Assembly: GCF_963422355.1 (NCBI RefSeq)
Contig: NC_085088.1
Span: 6,760,014 to 6,824,013, forward strand
Length of the DNA stretch: 64,000 nt
DNA from: Corticium candelabrum
Lineage: Eukaryota; Porifera; Homoscleromorpha; Homosclerophorida; Plakinidae
Reading direction: 5' to 3'
The first letter of the stretch is position 1. Each line of letters opens with the position of its first letter. The position numbers and the translations under genes were made by a program. Of this stretch, positions 43,154 through 54,823 are shown in pieces. A model generated the notes under the pieces. It ran no database searches. It was not told where the DNA came from and worked only from the letters and a program-made list of their open reading frames with translations.

Positions 43154-45437
43154 TCAATCATCGTCATCATCATCTAGTTGATAGTCGTCAACACATAATC
43201 GACTCGCAGGATGTCTGGTACGAGCCGATCTCCTTGTCGGTTGTGCATCCGCAGGCGAGGAAGAAGTGTCATCGGCATCACTGTCCTCCAGAAGAAGACG
43301 TCTCTTCTTCGACTTCCACGCAGGCGGCTTCGTTTTAGTGGCCCGTCGGTTCTGCAGCTGATTGTTTCTAACACCAGATGGACCCGGTTGGTCAGAGTCA
43401 GGTTGGTCACCAAACACGAGGGCACCTATGGACACAAATTTCAAATTTGATTACAGTCACAGATTACAGTCACAGATTCGTCATATTCAGATATACCTGG
43501 TTCGTAAGGCGGTTCCTCAGTCCGTTCCGCATGATCCTGGCGCTTCTTGCAGTTTGCACGAAGGACCTGCCTCTGCTTCTTCACTTCCGGTTTCTCATTG
43601 TGTGCTAGTCCTGCTTCCTTGTACTGATCGAGACGTTCTCAAAGCCGTGTTGTGTTGTCCATGATATTCATTGCCTCTAAAACTCTCAGGAGACCCAGAT
43701 TGCCTGCGTTCCTCTGGATCACGGCCAGAGCTGTTGAAATCCTGATCACCTAGAAAAGTGTGTTGGAAATACGTGTTTCCGGAGAACAAGCTGGATGTTT
43801 TACCTGAAAGGAGCTAAAGATGTGTTTTGGAGCTCGCTTCCATATCAAGCTATGAAGTGCTTCATTGGAGTTCTGAGTTTCCCCCCTTTGCACCTTCTGT
43901 AGTAGATCAGAATCAGTGAGGCGCTGACGACTTGGCTCCAACAGGGCCAAACCCTCTGGTGCGATGTCCTTCTTGTACTGGCGGTAATCTCAGGAGTCTG
44001 GCTGTTGTATTTGCACCACGTGTCCTCACCTTCGCGGCAGTACTGATGGTCATTGAGAAACGACTATAGATGGCGTTGATGGCACGGATCATCTTGGGCT
44101 TGTCGACCAGGTTGTTACGGATCGCCTTCCCGTAGTAATTCTGCATCTGAACAACAGAAATCAACAATATCTTAGATTGACAAAACTACAACAAAACTCT
44201 TAGAAATGTTTACTTGGTCAATCATCTTTGCTGTCACGCCACGTGACCCTTTGATTTGCCGCCAGCAGAAGTTATCACACTTGTTGACTTGTGTGCAAGG
44301 ACCAGAGACCGAACGAAGCTGGCTACCCATTCACTTCTGAACATGAGTAATGCGCTCACGTTTCTCTACGGGATGGTCTTGCCCATAGATGTCCTTGATG
44401 TTCTTGTGGAACTGTCTCCATCCCCGACAACGATGGTATGGCGGAGATTATGCTTGTCCACTGACCGGCTCCACATCTCCTTTGCCCCGGCAGACTCCAT
44501 GCTGTTCGACGATGCATGTTAGTTGATCTGACAATGAGGTTGATGAGCATCCGCCTACTCCCTGTAGACAGCTATCGTCTTGTCCCATTGCCCACGAAAT
44601 TGGCAAGCAATACTTGCTCTGGAGTCGTAGGCCAGGACCTTGCAAGTGCCGACGGGATTGACAGCCTGGACGCCAAAGAATGACTGATGGCCACGTTTCT
44701 GCCATGTTCCGTCGCACGAGACTGCTGTGTCGATAGGGCCATTTACAGATGGAACTCCATCATCTGTTCAACACGAACTAGTAATGTTAGATTATTATGA
44801 TTTTGTTCATATTTAGTTTGCATTATCATCAATGGCCTTCTCGATTTCCTGTACTTCAGCTGGAGCCTCTGCAAGGAGTTGTTGAACTACTGATGACGTG
44901 GCAGCATCAGTAGCCTGAACACAACTAATTCAACACAACAGTAGGAAATTCATAGTGTACAAGAAACATATTGAGCATGTTTGCTGAACGAATATGAGCC
45001 GAGTCCTCCAACGAGTCCGACAACAGCCACGAGTCTCGGTAACCAACAGCAAGGAGTATGTAAATGAAAAAATAAAAACAATAAAAAGAAACAACTATAG
45101 AATATAAATATACAGAGGCAACTATACAGAAATACGCAAACTGTATACAAAGCTACGTCCAGGGCAGTCTGGCCACAGCCCACCTCGCGGGCAGCTAAGA
45201 CCATACAACGGTTCACCTCAAACGGCCCAGATGCAGTTGCTGCTGACGGTATTCTTTGCGAGGTGAAAAAATTCGTAGCCTGTGCGGACTCCACAACCAC
45301 AATACCTGCAACATCAATACCCACAGTCCAATTGGTGTGCGACATCTACTCGAAAATCTTACGCATTGGAACACTCGAGCATGAGCTGCGGCACGAAACC
45401 TGCCGTCCACCCGCTGTCCATCTTCAGGCGTAGATGA
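43154..45437 (-). pseudogene. Mutator-like transposase relic (invertebrate Mutator type)
   Basis: Minus-strand pieces match the Mutator-like transposase family of invertebrate genomes. 45437-45360: HLRLKMDSGWTAGFVPQLML. 45345-45150: VNRCMVLAAREVGCGQTALD. 44745-44560: VSCDGTWQKRGHQSFFGVQA and a KVLAYDSRA segment. 44500-44400: SAGAKEMWSRSVDKHNLRHT with VVGDGDSS. 44390-44230: HPVEKRERITHVQK. 44150-43910: QMQNYYGKAIRNNLVDKPKM. 43950-43800: LTDSDLLQKVQRGETQNSNE with LHSLIWKRAPKHIF. 43444-43154 is a basic then acidic tail (KKRRLLLEDSDADD...DDDDDD). Several GT-AG-like gaps and frameshifts occur, so both introns and decay are present. The family name is from memory of its motifs. Confidence 0.65.
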
Positions 45438-45960
45438 CCCTTTTCACACTTCTTGCACACGGTGATGGACGACAAACATCCGCCAACAACGACAAGTCAA
45501 TAATAGCGAAGCCAACGGGAGGAGTGAAAGAGTCACGCGCCGTCCGGCGTTGCGGTGCGGCTCGTCGTCTCGGCATCTCGTAAACTTGATTCTAACGATC
45601 GTGCTGCTTCGACACGGCGTCTTCAACGGTTTTTGAGAGAAGTGACGGTCGAATTCGAGTGTCTGCTCTATGTAGAAGTTTTGACCAACCACGAAAGCAT
45701 ACCAGTTACAATACACCTGATGATTGGTTACTACGAGTAACAGCTAGGCGGAGTTATGAGAGTTCACGTGGGACAAATATACTAAATGCTGATTGGCGAC
45801 ACAAACAATAAAATAAGCGGAGCAAAATGTTGCTGTGGTAAAAATGTGCGCAAAGAGCTACTGGGCAAGATTTTGCAGAATATGTATAAATATAACGGAT
45901 TACTACAGATACCTAAATGACGTCACATGTGATAGCCGGGATCTTCTTTTATTAATATCA
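45438..45960. other. gene-free stretch
   Basis: No recognised gene. It lies between the Mutator-like relic and the piggyBac relic. Confidence 0.35.
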
Positions 45961-45964
45961 CGTG

Positions 45965-48030
45965 TTAGGATTCCCGTACATTCGAGAATGGCGGCGCAGT
46001 TTGACGAAAAGACAACAGCTTGGAGCTGCACCGGCTGTTCAGACGTGGTTCGATTGACTTGCTGAAGCTCTTCGCGTATTTCGAATTAGGAGGACTTCGT
46101 TTGGGGTGTTGTTTGTGACAAATTTGTTGTTGTTGCATTTGTTGTTGTAGTGTTTGTATGTATTGTTGATGTTGGTAATCTAGGTGTGGCCGAACCTGTA
46201 CCACTCTTTGGGTTGATGCACGATACCGTGGTACAGGTTCGTCAACATCGATTTCAGCCAACCCTCGCATAAGCTCACACCTGAAGTCTTTCTGCGTATA
46301 CTGCCCTTTCCTCTTGAGAAGTGGATCTTGAGGATGTTGTTGTTGAAGGGCAGTAAACATGATGTAGCTGTTGAATACGGCTAAGTCAATCATGTGCAGA
46401 AAGATCTTCTTCCAGTACTTGAGGCTCTTGTGAAGGACTTCATAATATTATATCATCTGGTCGGACTTATCGACTCCGCCCATATGCTTGTTATAATCGC
46501 CAATAGCCTCAGGTCTGGAAATGGTTATCTTGTGGTGCCCCTCATACTTTGCACGATCTTTGGTAAATCGTTCGCAGGGAGTATAGAGGTGTCCAGAATG
46601 AAGGGTGCTTATTACCGTCACCACGCTCCGGTCCACCCACTGAATGACCAACAATTCGTTGTCACGATCATAGCGGAATGAACCTAAAAGAAAACTATAA
46701 TTGTATTTGCTAATAAACTTATTTGCTATGGCTACCTCGTGGTGACTTCCCAAAGACACGTGGGTTTTTGAAATGATGAGGAGCACCCTTCCTGTTTTTC
46801 TGGACGGTATCACAAGCCATTGTACCCCGACTGTAAAGCTCCTTGTACAGAGGTCCAGATGTGTAGAATTGATCTGTGTATACAGTGTACCCCTGATCAA
46901 GGAGAGGATCCATCATACGCATGACTGTACGATGGATCACACTTGTGTCATCCGCTGGTTGACGTGTCGTCTTCCGTCGTTTCCGAGCCGAGCCAGCCGA
47001 TCGTGATGTGGTTGCAGCTGATGTTGTAGTTGCAACTGATGTTGTTAATAACAGCAAAAACAAATTTAGTTAATTCCCAATTTTTATGTTAGAAACTTCC
47101 CCTTCTACATACCTAAAGCCAAAACGACCTTTGGCTTTGACCATTCGCTCGTCAAGTGAGACACGGGCATGGGGCTGACCATATTTGATGCAGTTGAGGC
47201 GCATGGCCTCAACGAGGCCTCTAACTTTTTTCAAAGGGTCAGCCTCTCGGTCCTTGTCAGTGCGAGGATTCTCCATCTGCAGGACCGATAGTATAGCGAC
47301 AAAACGATTGCGTGACATGAACCGTCTGGCCCACAATCCGTGATATGGAAATTTTGTGGACCAGTATTCAGAGAGCTCAGGAACCTTATAAATACATATA
47401 TAATTAAGAAGAAACTACTAAGGAATTTTGTTATATTACATACCTTTACAAGTCCCATGTATATTATGAGCCCTAAGAATGAGTTCATCTCCGCAACCGT
47501 CACTGAACGAAAACTCTCCTTCCCTCGGCGCCCTCCTGATTTTCCACGGTAACTCTTTGCAACTGTCTTCACCGTTGATGTTGCTGTTTCTAAAAATTAT
47601 TATAACGTAATAACAAACGCACACAAAAGACATCAAACACATACATTCTGATGGTCTTCAGCATTTCAACGGTGAAGAACAGTTTGAAGAATCCGAGGGC
47701 GTCAGTTGGATATGTTGGAGGAGGGTAGAATCCAGGTTGCCTTTGTGGTACAAATGATGGCAGATTTAGTTGATAAGTATCAATGTGTGGATACTCAGAC
47801 AACTTCTGGACGTTCAGTGGATCAGAGCGGCGATCAAGGTGTTGGGCTGGCTCAGGCTCGGAATCAGACGACGACTGTGGTTAAGGCCGACGAGTGGCTA
47901 TCCTCGGCCATTGACGTTGCTGACGTGGCTGACGAAGACGACGACGAGGACGTGACGCTGACAGCGATGACGAAGGAAGACAAGATGGATGGAAGGTGGT
48001 AGAACTGGAGGTGGTGTAGTAGAGGGAGGA
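45965..48030 (-). pseudogene. piggyBac-type transposase, dead, interrupted by CACTA
   Basis: Multi-exon PGBD-like transposase on the minus strand. 47802-47645: N-terminal region (PPPTYPTDALGFFKLFFTVE). 47572-47455: FRSVTVAEMNSFLGLIIYMG. 47400-47112: YHGLWARRFMSRNRFVAILS, then SLDERMVKAKGRFGFR with the first catalytic Asp. 47063-46740: a Thr/Ser/Arg-rich insert, then GYTVYTDQFYTSGPLYKEL (catalytic Asp). 46680-46450: YDRDNELLVIQWVDRSVVTV and YNKHMGGVDKSDQMI. A TAA stop follows, then 46420-45965: HKSLKYWKKIFLHMIDLAV and a Gln-rich tail. The segment with the middle catalytic Asp is missing. The 5' part was cut by the CACTA insertion at 48040 and continues beyond 54299. Confidence 0.78.
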
Positions 48031-48494
48031 GGTGGCATAGCACAGGGAATATGCCGCGAAGCCTACGTAACCTAGCTAGGTTAATCCGTGGTTTTTTTGG
48101 GTTCCGGTTCAAAAAACCCATGTAACACAAGGTGTGGGAATCTGAAACCCTCTGAAACCCTCCTAGCTCACGACTTGATGCGTACGCTGCAGCTAGACAG
48201 ATCGCAAACCAATAGAAGAGAGCGGAGATGACCTCATGCAACTGTTCTCCGCTTTGTAGCAGCATTGCATCATTGCGGACAAGTCTGTAGACTGAAGTCC
48301 ACAGAACCCACTGTAACCTTCAAAACACAAGCAAAAGCCAATACAGTTGCTACCAACTATCTCTAGACAGCGCGCGAAAGTACAAGAGCAAGCTACCTGA
48401 ACGATGGCAAGAAATCAAGTAGGTCTTTCAGCATCCGGTCTATGCTATCTACACGTAGAGATGAACCGCGATTCACCTCGAGCTCCTGTTCTAG

Positions 48495-49200
48495 GACAAA
48501 TCAAAAACCGTTTCTAGCACATCGGGACGATGGATCTGTCCTCGCGATCGAGAAGTGTATCTACACCCAAAACGGCGAATCGATTGGCCGATCGCAAGTG
48601 CTGTCAACGCCAGCTCTAGCTTCGTGGCGGGAAAAGAAAATGACAGTACTAATAAGACCATCAAAGGCGGCACGCTTCGACCACTCTACATTGGCACTGA
48701 AGACACCAGGTTAGCTGCAGAAATAAAATACGTGTACAGACGGTAGGCTTACTACTAGTGCACAGTCATGTACGCATGGCGGGATTCCGCGGCAATAGAC
48801 ATACAGCGCGTGTATACAGTCACTAGCCTATCTATATTATAGTTAGGCTGCATACCAAATAATACAAATTGTCTGTAGATACAGCAAGCCCTACCGTGTA
48901 GCCAAGCCTAAGCGAGGTACCTACAATCCCTCTGAATCAAGGAAGTGGATACAGCATACGTGTCCTTGTTGCGAAGAGTTTGTGCGTTCCTTCCAAACAG
49001 AAGAGCAACGAGTAGCGGTGATGAAGTGCCTTCGTCACAAAGCTCCATGCCGTCCACCTCCCAAAACACATCCGGGCTTCTGGGATCTAAGCACACCTTT
49101 CTGTCCGCCTGTGGATGGAAGTCCGAGGGCTTTGAAGATAAGAAAGGTTGAAACACTGCCAGATACACCAGGAGAAGTGTTGGGGTGGGATTCTGACTGA
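48495..49200 (+). CDS. CACTA accessory gene 1 (CxxC protein), two exons seen
   Basis: Exon 48495-48709 opens after an acceptor (ctcctgttctag). It joins across a 169-bp intron (gttagc...ttgtctgtag) to 48879-49200 in phase, ending at a stop. The protein has a basic start (DREVYLHPKRRIDWP), GGTLRPLYIGTEDTRYSKPY, then WIQHTCPCCEEFVRSF with a CxxC pair, a second Cys/Pro-rich part (CLRHKAPCRPPPKTHPGFWD) and an acidic end (EVLGWDSD). I do not recognise the family; the Cys pairs may bind zinc. Upstream exons, perhaps beginning near 48413, are not fixed. Sitting inside the inverted repeats, it is probably an element-encoded accessory protein. Confidence 0.5.
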
Positions 49201-49308
49201 CAGAAACGTTAAATTTTGCCACATTTAAATTGTTTTATTTCATTTCCAAGTTTAGAAAGTTTAGCCAATAGCACTACTAGTAGATGTGCACCTATCATAC
49301 TATGTGCA

Positions 49309-49327
49309 CACCACACAGACACACACA

Positions 49328-49382
<55 letters not shown>
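49309..49382. repeat. (CA)n microsatellite in or after the transposase gene
   Basis: About 35 dinucleotide units next to a donor site (gtgtgaac) of the transposase gene. Confidence 0.97.
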
Positions 49383-49386
<4 letters not shown>

Positions 49387-49391
49387 CACAC

Positions 49392-51225
49392 CTTCAATAG
49401 TACAAAACCGACAAGGTTTTTTCCCGCAAAATATCCCTTTTGACACTTCACATTGTGCAACGTGATCACCAGTCCACATGAGAAGAAGATGGCGAAGCTT
49501 TGCAGGTCCTTTTACATAACCAGGTAACGATAAAGCATAGTCGACATCAATACCTACAGAAAATTTCAAGAACTGATAAGTCCACCATGCTTTATGCTAA
49601 GTTCAAACTATATTTATGTTATGATATATATGCTTGATTCACACTTGATTCACACAAGCATAACTATACATACCAACTTTCAATAAATCCATCAATAATC
49701 TCCTCACAAAACGGAGCCAAGAAAGGATCGAGTAAGATAGATCTCTGCTTTGGAAGCAAGTAAGTGGGAACAAATCCAAGTACAAAAACTTGATCAGCAT
49801 GATTTCTATCCTTCTTTGACATTGTTGCTACACTGACTGAAATTGTTCCTGTGGCATTCAATGACACAAAAACACAATAAGACAAAATTTCACAAATTGA
49901 AGAAAAACCGACACTTTCATAACAATTTCTCTACATAGTTAATGTATGAACCATAAAGAATGGATACCGGATAACTAACTACATGCACATTACTCTAAAT
50001 ATAAATATAAAAAATCATATTTTAGTAAATCTATAATTGCACATGTAAATTATCTAATATTGTTCCAACCAGAGAAAACAACACACAAATCAGATTTTCC
50101 TTACCACAGCCATGAGAAGGCTTATTGAATGGTTGCCATCCATCCCAGTGACCTAAACAATCACAATTCGTTTACACTGCCTTGCAAGATACACTGAGAT
50201 AATAACAAACCAATGTAGGCAATATTTCTTGGATCTCCAAACGTGGTCTTAGGAACTATCTTGTTCTCACAGTAACACAGTGGACAGGTCACTGATCTTA
50301 GTCCTGAGTCATCAATCAAGTGAGATCCAAGAATCAACTGTGCTGATAACAGACCATTGCAACCAAGTGTGGTGCATCTAGCAGGCAATGTCCACTCCTT
50401 ACAAACAAGGTGTTTGACTTATAACAAGTACTGTAAATTGAAGTTCAATAACCAGCACAAACCTTTTCTGGATCCCAGAAATATGAGAGCTCAGCAAATC
50501 TTTGACCATCCCACACTTCCTTTTTGCAAGAATAACCCCAAGAGTTGCTGTCATTCTCCGAGTGCTCTTGCTGGAGCCAGTGAGCCTTTTCTTTCCAATG
50601 GCCAATCATTTTCTCACACATGCTTTTGCAACACCCAATTTCGAAGTTTGTCAATCACACTTAAATAATAGTATTTAACAGTGCCCGGCCTGCCGCAATA
50701 TCTGCAGAAGTCACTGTCAGAAGACAAGAGATCGTAATGACATGGATGGTCACTGTGAAGGCAAATGTAATAGAGTCGTGGTTGACTGTACCCAAAACCT
50801 TTTAGGTCTTTCTGCACTGATTGCCAAGAAGTTGAAAAAACAGGCATATCAGGTGTTTCTCTGATATCATTTGCCCATTTCAATAGATCTTCAATACACT
50901 TTATAGACATATTGTGCAACCCCTTCAGTTGCAGTAGGTCTATCAGTGCTTTACAATAGGAAACATTTTGCCCATTTCCATCTCCTTCTTCGTTTTCTTG
51001 AGAGAACTGTTCTTGTTCATCAATTTGCTGTTGAGGGCTCTGGGGCCTACTCAAAACTGCAAACAGTCGCTGTCCATTCTTACACTCTAAAGCATGACGA
51101 TATGCTGTCTTTCTGGACACTGGCTTATAGTTGCAAGAATCACAAGGGCAGTGGCAATGCTGGACAGACACATCTCCACAGTCACAAATCATAGCATGGA
51201 ATTCACCAATGGGATCAGGGCACAC
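49392..51225 (-). CDS. TNP2-type CACTA transposase, multi-exon, C-terminus not found
   Basis: Transposase of the CACTA element. 51225-50614 has a Cys-rich N-terminus (CDCGDVSVQHCHCPCDSC), a helical part and ICLHSDHPCHYDLL with CRYCG, then YYYLSVIDKLRNW. A one-base frame change near 50640 leads to CEKMIGHWKEKAHWL. Exons 50397-50211 (LGCNGLLSAQLILGSHLIDD, CPLCYC), 50152-50105 (HWDGWQPFNKPSHGCG), 49848-49674 (VFVLGFVPTYLLPKQRSILL) and 49553-49392 (DYALSLPGYVKGPAKLRHLL, CGKKPCRFC) follow, split by 58- to 256-bp GT-AG introns. DGWQPF and the RHLLLMWTGDH...CRFC end are TNP2 hallmarks. The remaining C-terminal part seems lost, so this copy is probably non-autonomous. Confidence 0.75.
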
Positions 51226-51640
51226 TCGTTTTGCAGCATGAAGTGATGCATTAGAAGCTACACATGCATCACAGAATTTAGATATCTATATAAACAAAGA
51301 TACTGCTAATTGTTCTTACCAGTCATATCCGGATCCTTTGTCACCAATCTCTATCCTATGGTCATAACAATGTTTACCTTCAATAGTTGCAAGAATCACA
51401 AGGGCAGTGGCAATGCTGGACAGACACATCTCCACAGTCACAAATCATAGCATGGAATTCACCAATGGGATCAGGGCACACTCGTTTTGCAGCATGAAGT
51501 GATGCATTAGAAGCTACACATGCATCACAGAATTTAGATATCTATATAAACAAAGATACTGCTAATTGTTCTTACCAGCCATATCCGGATCCTTTGTCAC
51601 CAATCTCTATCCTATGGTCATAACAATGTTTACCTTCAAT
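51129..51640. repeat. 256-bp tandem duplication, two units
   Basis: 51129-51384 is repeated at 51385-51640 with almost no change (one visible T to C, cagtcata to cagccata). The unit covers the Cys-rich N-terminal transposase exon and its upstream part. High identity means it is recent. Confidence 0.92.
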
Positions 51641-52067
51641 TAGAAAGCTGAGTCTTGTCAAAATCAGCAGATAGCAGCCCAGAGAGTAACCTACTTAGCT
51701 GTAAATTAGGGTATAGAACTATTACTACCCAGTGATTTGGCAGGACAAAGCATAACTGAACCAAGCCACTCTATATATATGAACTACCTAGGAGCAACTT
51801 CAGCAATAGGATCGAAAACAGACCAATCAGCTTCAACCTTGCCTGGTCAACCAATCAGCTTCAAGATACTGCCTGCGGACCTGAACGGGAACCTCGGTCA
51901 GCCCAAACCTTTGATCCTTGTGATAGCCAATCACTATCAAGCAGTGTTAGATTACACAGATAATAAATAGCGGGAACTTTGATTCAACCGGCAGTTAGGA
52001 CAGTTCAGCTTGTCACCTTCCCAGCTATATCAGCCTTCACATACTCAAATTTGTTAAAGACTTCACC

Positions 52068-53820
52068 ATGCTTGCCTTCACAGAAGAGGATACCGAACTC
52101 CATGAGCAAACTGTTGCTGCAGAAGAGCAAGAGATTGATGTCATCGACCTCATTCAGCCAACAGACAAAGAAATGCCCCTAGAAAAAGGTAATTTGCTAG
52201 AAATTTACTCACCAGTACTGTACTTACCAATATTGCAACCATTGTTCACCCATGCCCTTGCATTGACATTTCTTTAGACTTTCGATCCTGGTCTGTGAAA
52301 GAAACGGCTATTTGGCTAAGAACAGTTGGATGTGAGGAAGTTGTCACAGCTTGTTTTATTGGTGGGTTTGCGCAGTCACTGCATGCTTGAGGCACTAATG
52401 AACAAAGTTGCACACTCCCTGTTGTTCTAGATGAAGACATTGATGGAGAAGCGCTGCAACTAATGACAGAAGAGTCCAGACTTGTAGAAATTGGAGTCAA
52501 AAAGATGGGGGCAAGACTCAGACTTATAGAGAGAATTGAAGAACTGAAGACACAAATAACGGGTAGGCATATCAGTGGCAGTAGTCTGTCTAGATCTCTG
52601 GTCTACAAATTGCTTCTTCTTGCATGTAGAAGTACAAGAGAAAAGCGAATCAGCACCAATGGACTTCGATTGCATGTCAAACTTCTATGGCAAGCTACCA
52701 AAGGAACGGCAAGCGTTTCTGAAAGCCCACCGTCCTTGGCTGTACAACCAGTACATGCACAGTAAGTGTACATGCACGTTCAAAAATACAACCTCCGCTG
52801 TCTTTAATTCACTCTATGTTGATCTAGGCAAACGATTCATCAGAAGTGAAGTGCGCAAACACTTCCCCATCGCCACCACATTTGCGTCGGCGGGAGAGCA
52901 AGAGAAGCTGGAAGGGCTGGTCAAGAACCTTGAAAGCAAGTGCTCTGTGCCAGAAATCGGGTTTGGGCTAGGTACGTAGTCTCTGAAGCACACTCGTAAT
53001 TACAGTAAAATTAGTATAGTAATTATTAGAGTGTCCTCACCTCATTGATTTGTAGTTGGAATCCGCTACCATGCCATCCTGACTACTAGAGAAGCTAGGA
53101 GACGTCAGAAAGAAAAGGCGAGAAGACCGAACGTAAGGCAATTTACACTGTACCTCTTTCCACAAACATGTTTTCACAACAACTTGAATAGGGGGCTGAA
53201 GAAACGACCAAAAGCTCCCTCAACGACAGGTTGGCTCACAAGACTGCTGTGACAGCTCACAACGTGGACGAGCACGAGTCTAGTAATGACCCTGAGGAGG
53301 ATGGACAACCAGCTGCATGTTCTGGCGAAACCAGACATAGCAGAAAACGACCAGCAGATGCAGCATTGGAAGAGCCGCCGCCGAGAATTTTTTCTTGCTC
53401 ATCGATGGGAAGAGGTCGCCGTGGCGAAAGACAATCCCTAGACAGCCTAGGGATCGCTCCGACGGACACGAGCGACCTCACGGCAACGAATGACAACCAT
53501 CCTGGTTTGAATACATCTTGGAGCATGCGCAAATCCACTAGTCTAACATTTTTTGCCTGCTAGGAGATGAATTGTCGCAGCGGGACAGCAACATCATCGT
53601 GGCTGCAGTCTTGAAGCTGCCAAGCGTCAAGGACGCAGTCATGGGCAAGCTTCGTCTTCTAGCTAGGCAGCTAGGAGTACCACGCTACTCGTCCAAAGAC
53701 AAAAATTGGCTAGTTCTGGAGCTAGCCAGGCTGTCGGTTCAACAGGGCTGGGTAAAGAACCTTGGGAACAAGGACGTTCTTTCACCCGAGAACGTTTCTG
53801 TTACACGCTATTTTGAATAG
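52068..53820 (+). CDS. CACTA accessory gene 2, seven exons, SAM-like segment
   Basis: Exons, each with GT-AG ends, are approximately 52068-52188, 52431-52563, about 52630-52760, 52831-52972, 53056-53128, 53193-53562 and 53565-53820. Exon 1 is acidic (DTELHEQTVAAEEQEIDVID). Exon 2 reads DIDGEALQLMTEESRLVEIG then KKMGARLRLIERIEELK, the second half of a SAM domain, a protein-protein module. Exons 3-4 hold YGKLPKERQAFLKAHRPWLY and RFIRSEVRKHFP. Exon 6 is Pro/Arg-rich. The last exon is helical (AAVLKLPSVKDAVMGKLRLL, NVSVTRYFE stop). The first half of the SAM fold was not found. I do not recognise the whole protein. It may partner the transposase. Confidence 0.55.
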
Positions 53821-54000
53821 TTACTGCGCATGTGTGAATTTTTGTTGTACACTATACGTGTATGTACTGTAGTCTAGGTGATTAGCTGATTAGAGTGTTT
53901 AATTGAAAATATATAGACACTATTCAACCGTTTGCAATCAGCGCTCCCATACAAGGGTTAAATGGGTTGTTGGCGTTTTGGGGGGTTCTGGGGGTTCTAG

Positions 54001-54054
54001 GGGTTATTGGGGTTCCATGGGTTATTGGGGTTCCATGGGTTATTGGGGTTCCAT
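54001..54054. repeat. 18-bp tandem repeat, three units, in the CACTA subterminal region
   Basis: Unit gggttattggggttccat repeated exactly three times. It lies in a 330-bp block dense in GGGTT and AACCC. Confidence 0.93.
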
Positions 54055-54298
54055 GGGTTCTAGAGGTTCTTGACGCATGGGTTATCATGGGTAATGCGCA
54101 AATTCTGGGTTATTCAAAACCCAGATATAATAACCAATGTGGGTTTTGAGTGGCTTTTGTCCGGTTTTGTAGGCATTTTACGAAAACCCGGCTAGGGTTA
54201 ATGGGTCATTAACCCAACCGGGTTTCGCGACTTTCCCTAGGAAAACCCTACCTAAAGCCATGAAAAAACAATGTGGGTTTCGCGGCATATTCCCTGTG

Positions 54299-54820
54299 TA
54301 GTAGAGTGAGGAGGAGATGGAAGAGGTGGCAAAGAATGCTGTTGAGGTGAAGGAGGGCTAAGAAATGTATAAAAATATTAGAAAATGTTTGCATGATAGC
54401 AATTTATGTGATCTGTAACAAATACATCCGGGTACTCACCCATAGCAACCACAACATACGTGTGTTGCTATGCGCATAACTCAAAATCTTCACAACAGCA
54501 ACAGATAAATTGTAAAAAAACGTTATGAATACGGTCTAATGACTATGAACAAACTGTAGACTACGAACTGCGGTATATTCCTTCGCCACTCTACTCATGC
54601 AGCTGCAGGTATAATTATAACATCGGCGTTTGTGATGAGGCGTATAGCCTATGATGGAATTTTGCGCACAAGTTGAGTTGTCTACCCTGTACCGCAGTCG
54701 TACACGTTACAAAAAGTTAACGTTCTTAGCTAGGCATACGACGTCGCGACCTCCGTTTGCGATGTGCAACGTCATAATTTGTATTATGTATTATTTTACT
54801 TACGGTAGCTAGAATGAGCT
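54299..54820. other. right flank of the CACTA insertion, gene-free
   Basis: First 60 bp are the continuation of the piggyBac 5' region (purine-rich gaggaggagatgg). The rest shows no recognised gene. Confidence 0.4.
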
Positions 54821-54823
54821 AAT

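Larger units (their letters stand above)
48041..54298. mobile_element. CACTA/EnSpm DNA transposon, 6.26 kb, with TIRs and TAG target duplication
   Basis: Left end cacagggaatatgccgcgaa and right end ttcgcggcatattccctgtg are perfect inverted repeats of 20 bp. TAG flanks both (48038-48040 and 54299-54301), a 3-bp duplication as expected for CACTA. CAC-start termini and subterminal GGGTT/AACCC arrays (48075-48160 and 53950-54280) also fit. It carries a TNP2-type transposase on the minus strand and two spliced genes on the plus strand. Sequence on both sides (gtagtagag...gaggagg) joins into the piggyBac element, so it inserted there. Because the ends match perfectly, it is probably young. Confidence 0.9.

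Noticed and set aside
43362..43664. Plus-strand ORFs over the Mutator-like tail
   Set aside because: Overlapped by better minus-strand matches to the transposase; no independent motif.
49216..49569. ORF coding His-Thr repeats, and a Val-Cys repeat on the other strand
   Set aside because: Translation of the (CA)n tract; only the non-repeat part of the minus frame is kept as a transposase exon.
53967..54149. ORF coding GVIGVPWV repeats
   Set aside because: Product of the 18-bp minisatellite in the CACTA subterminal region.
53945..54280. Interstitial telomere array
   Set aside because: GGGTT words are irregular and not the TTAGGG unit; their position inside the CACTA end explains them better.
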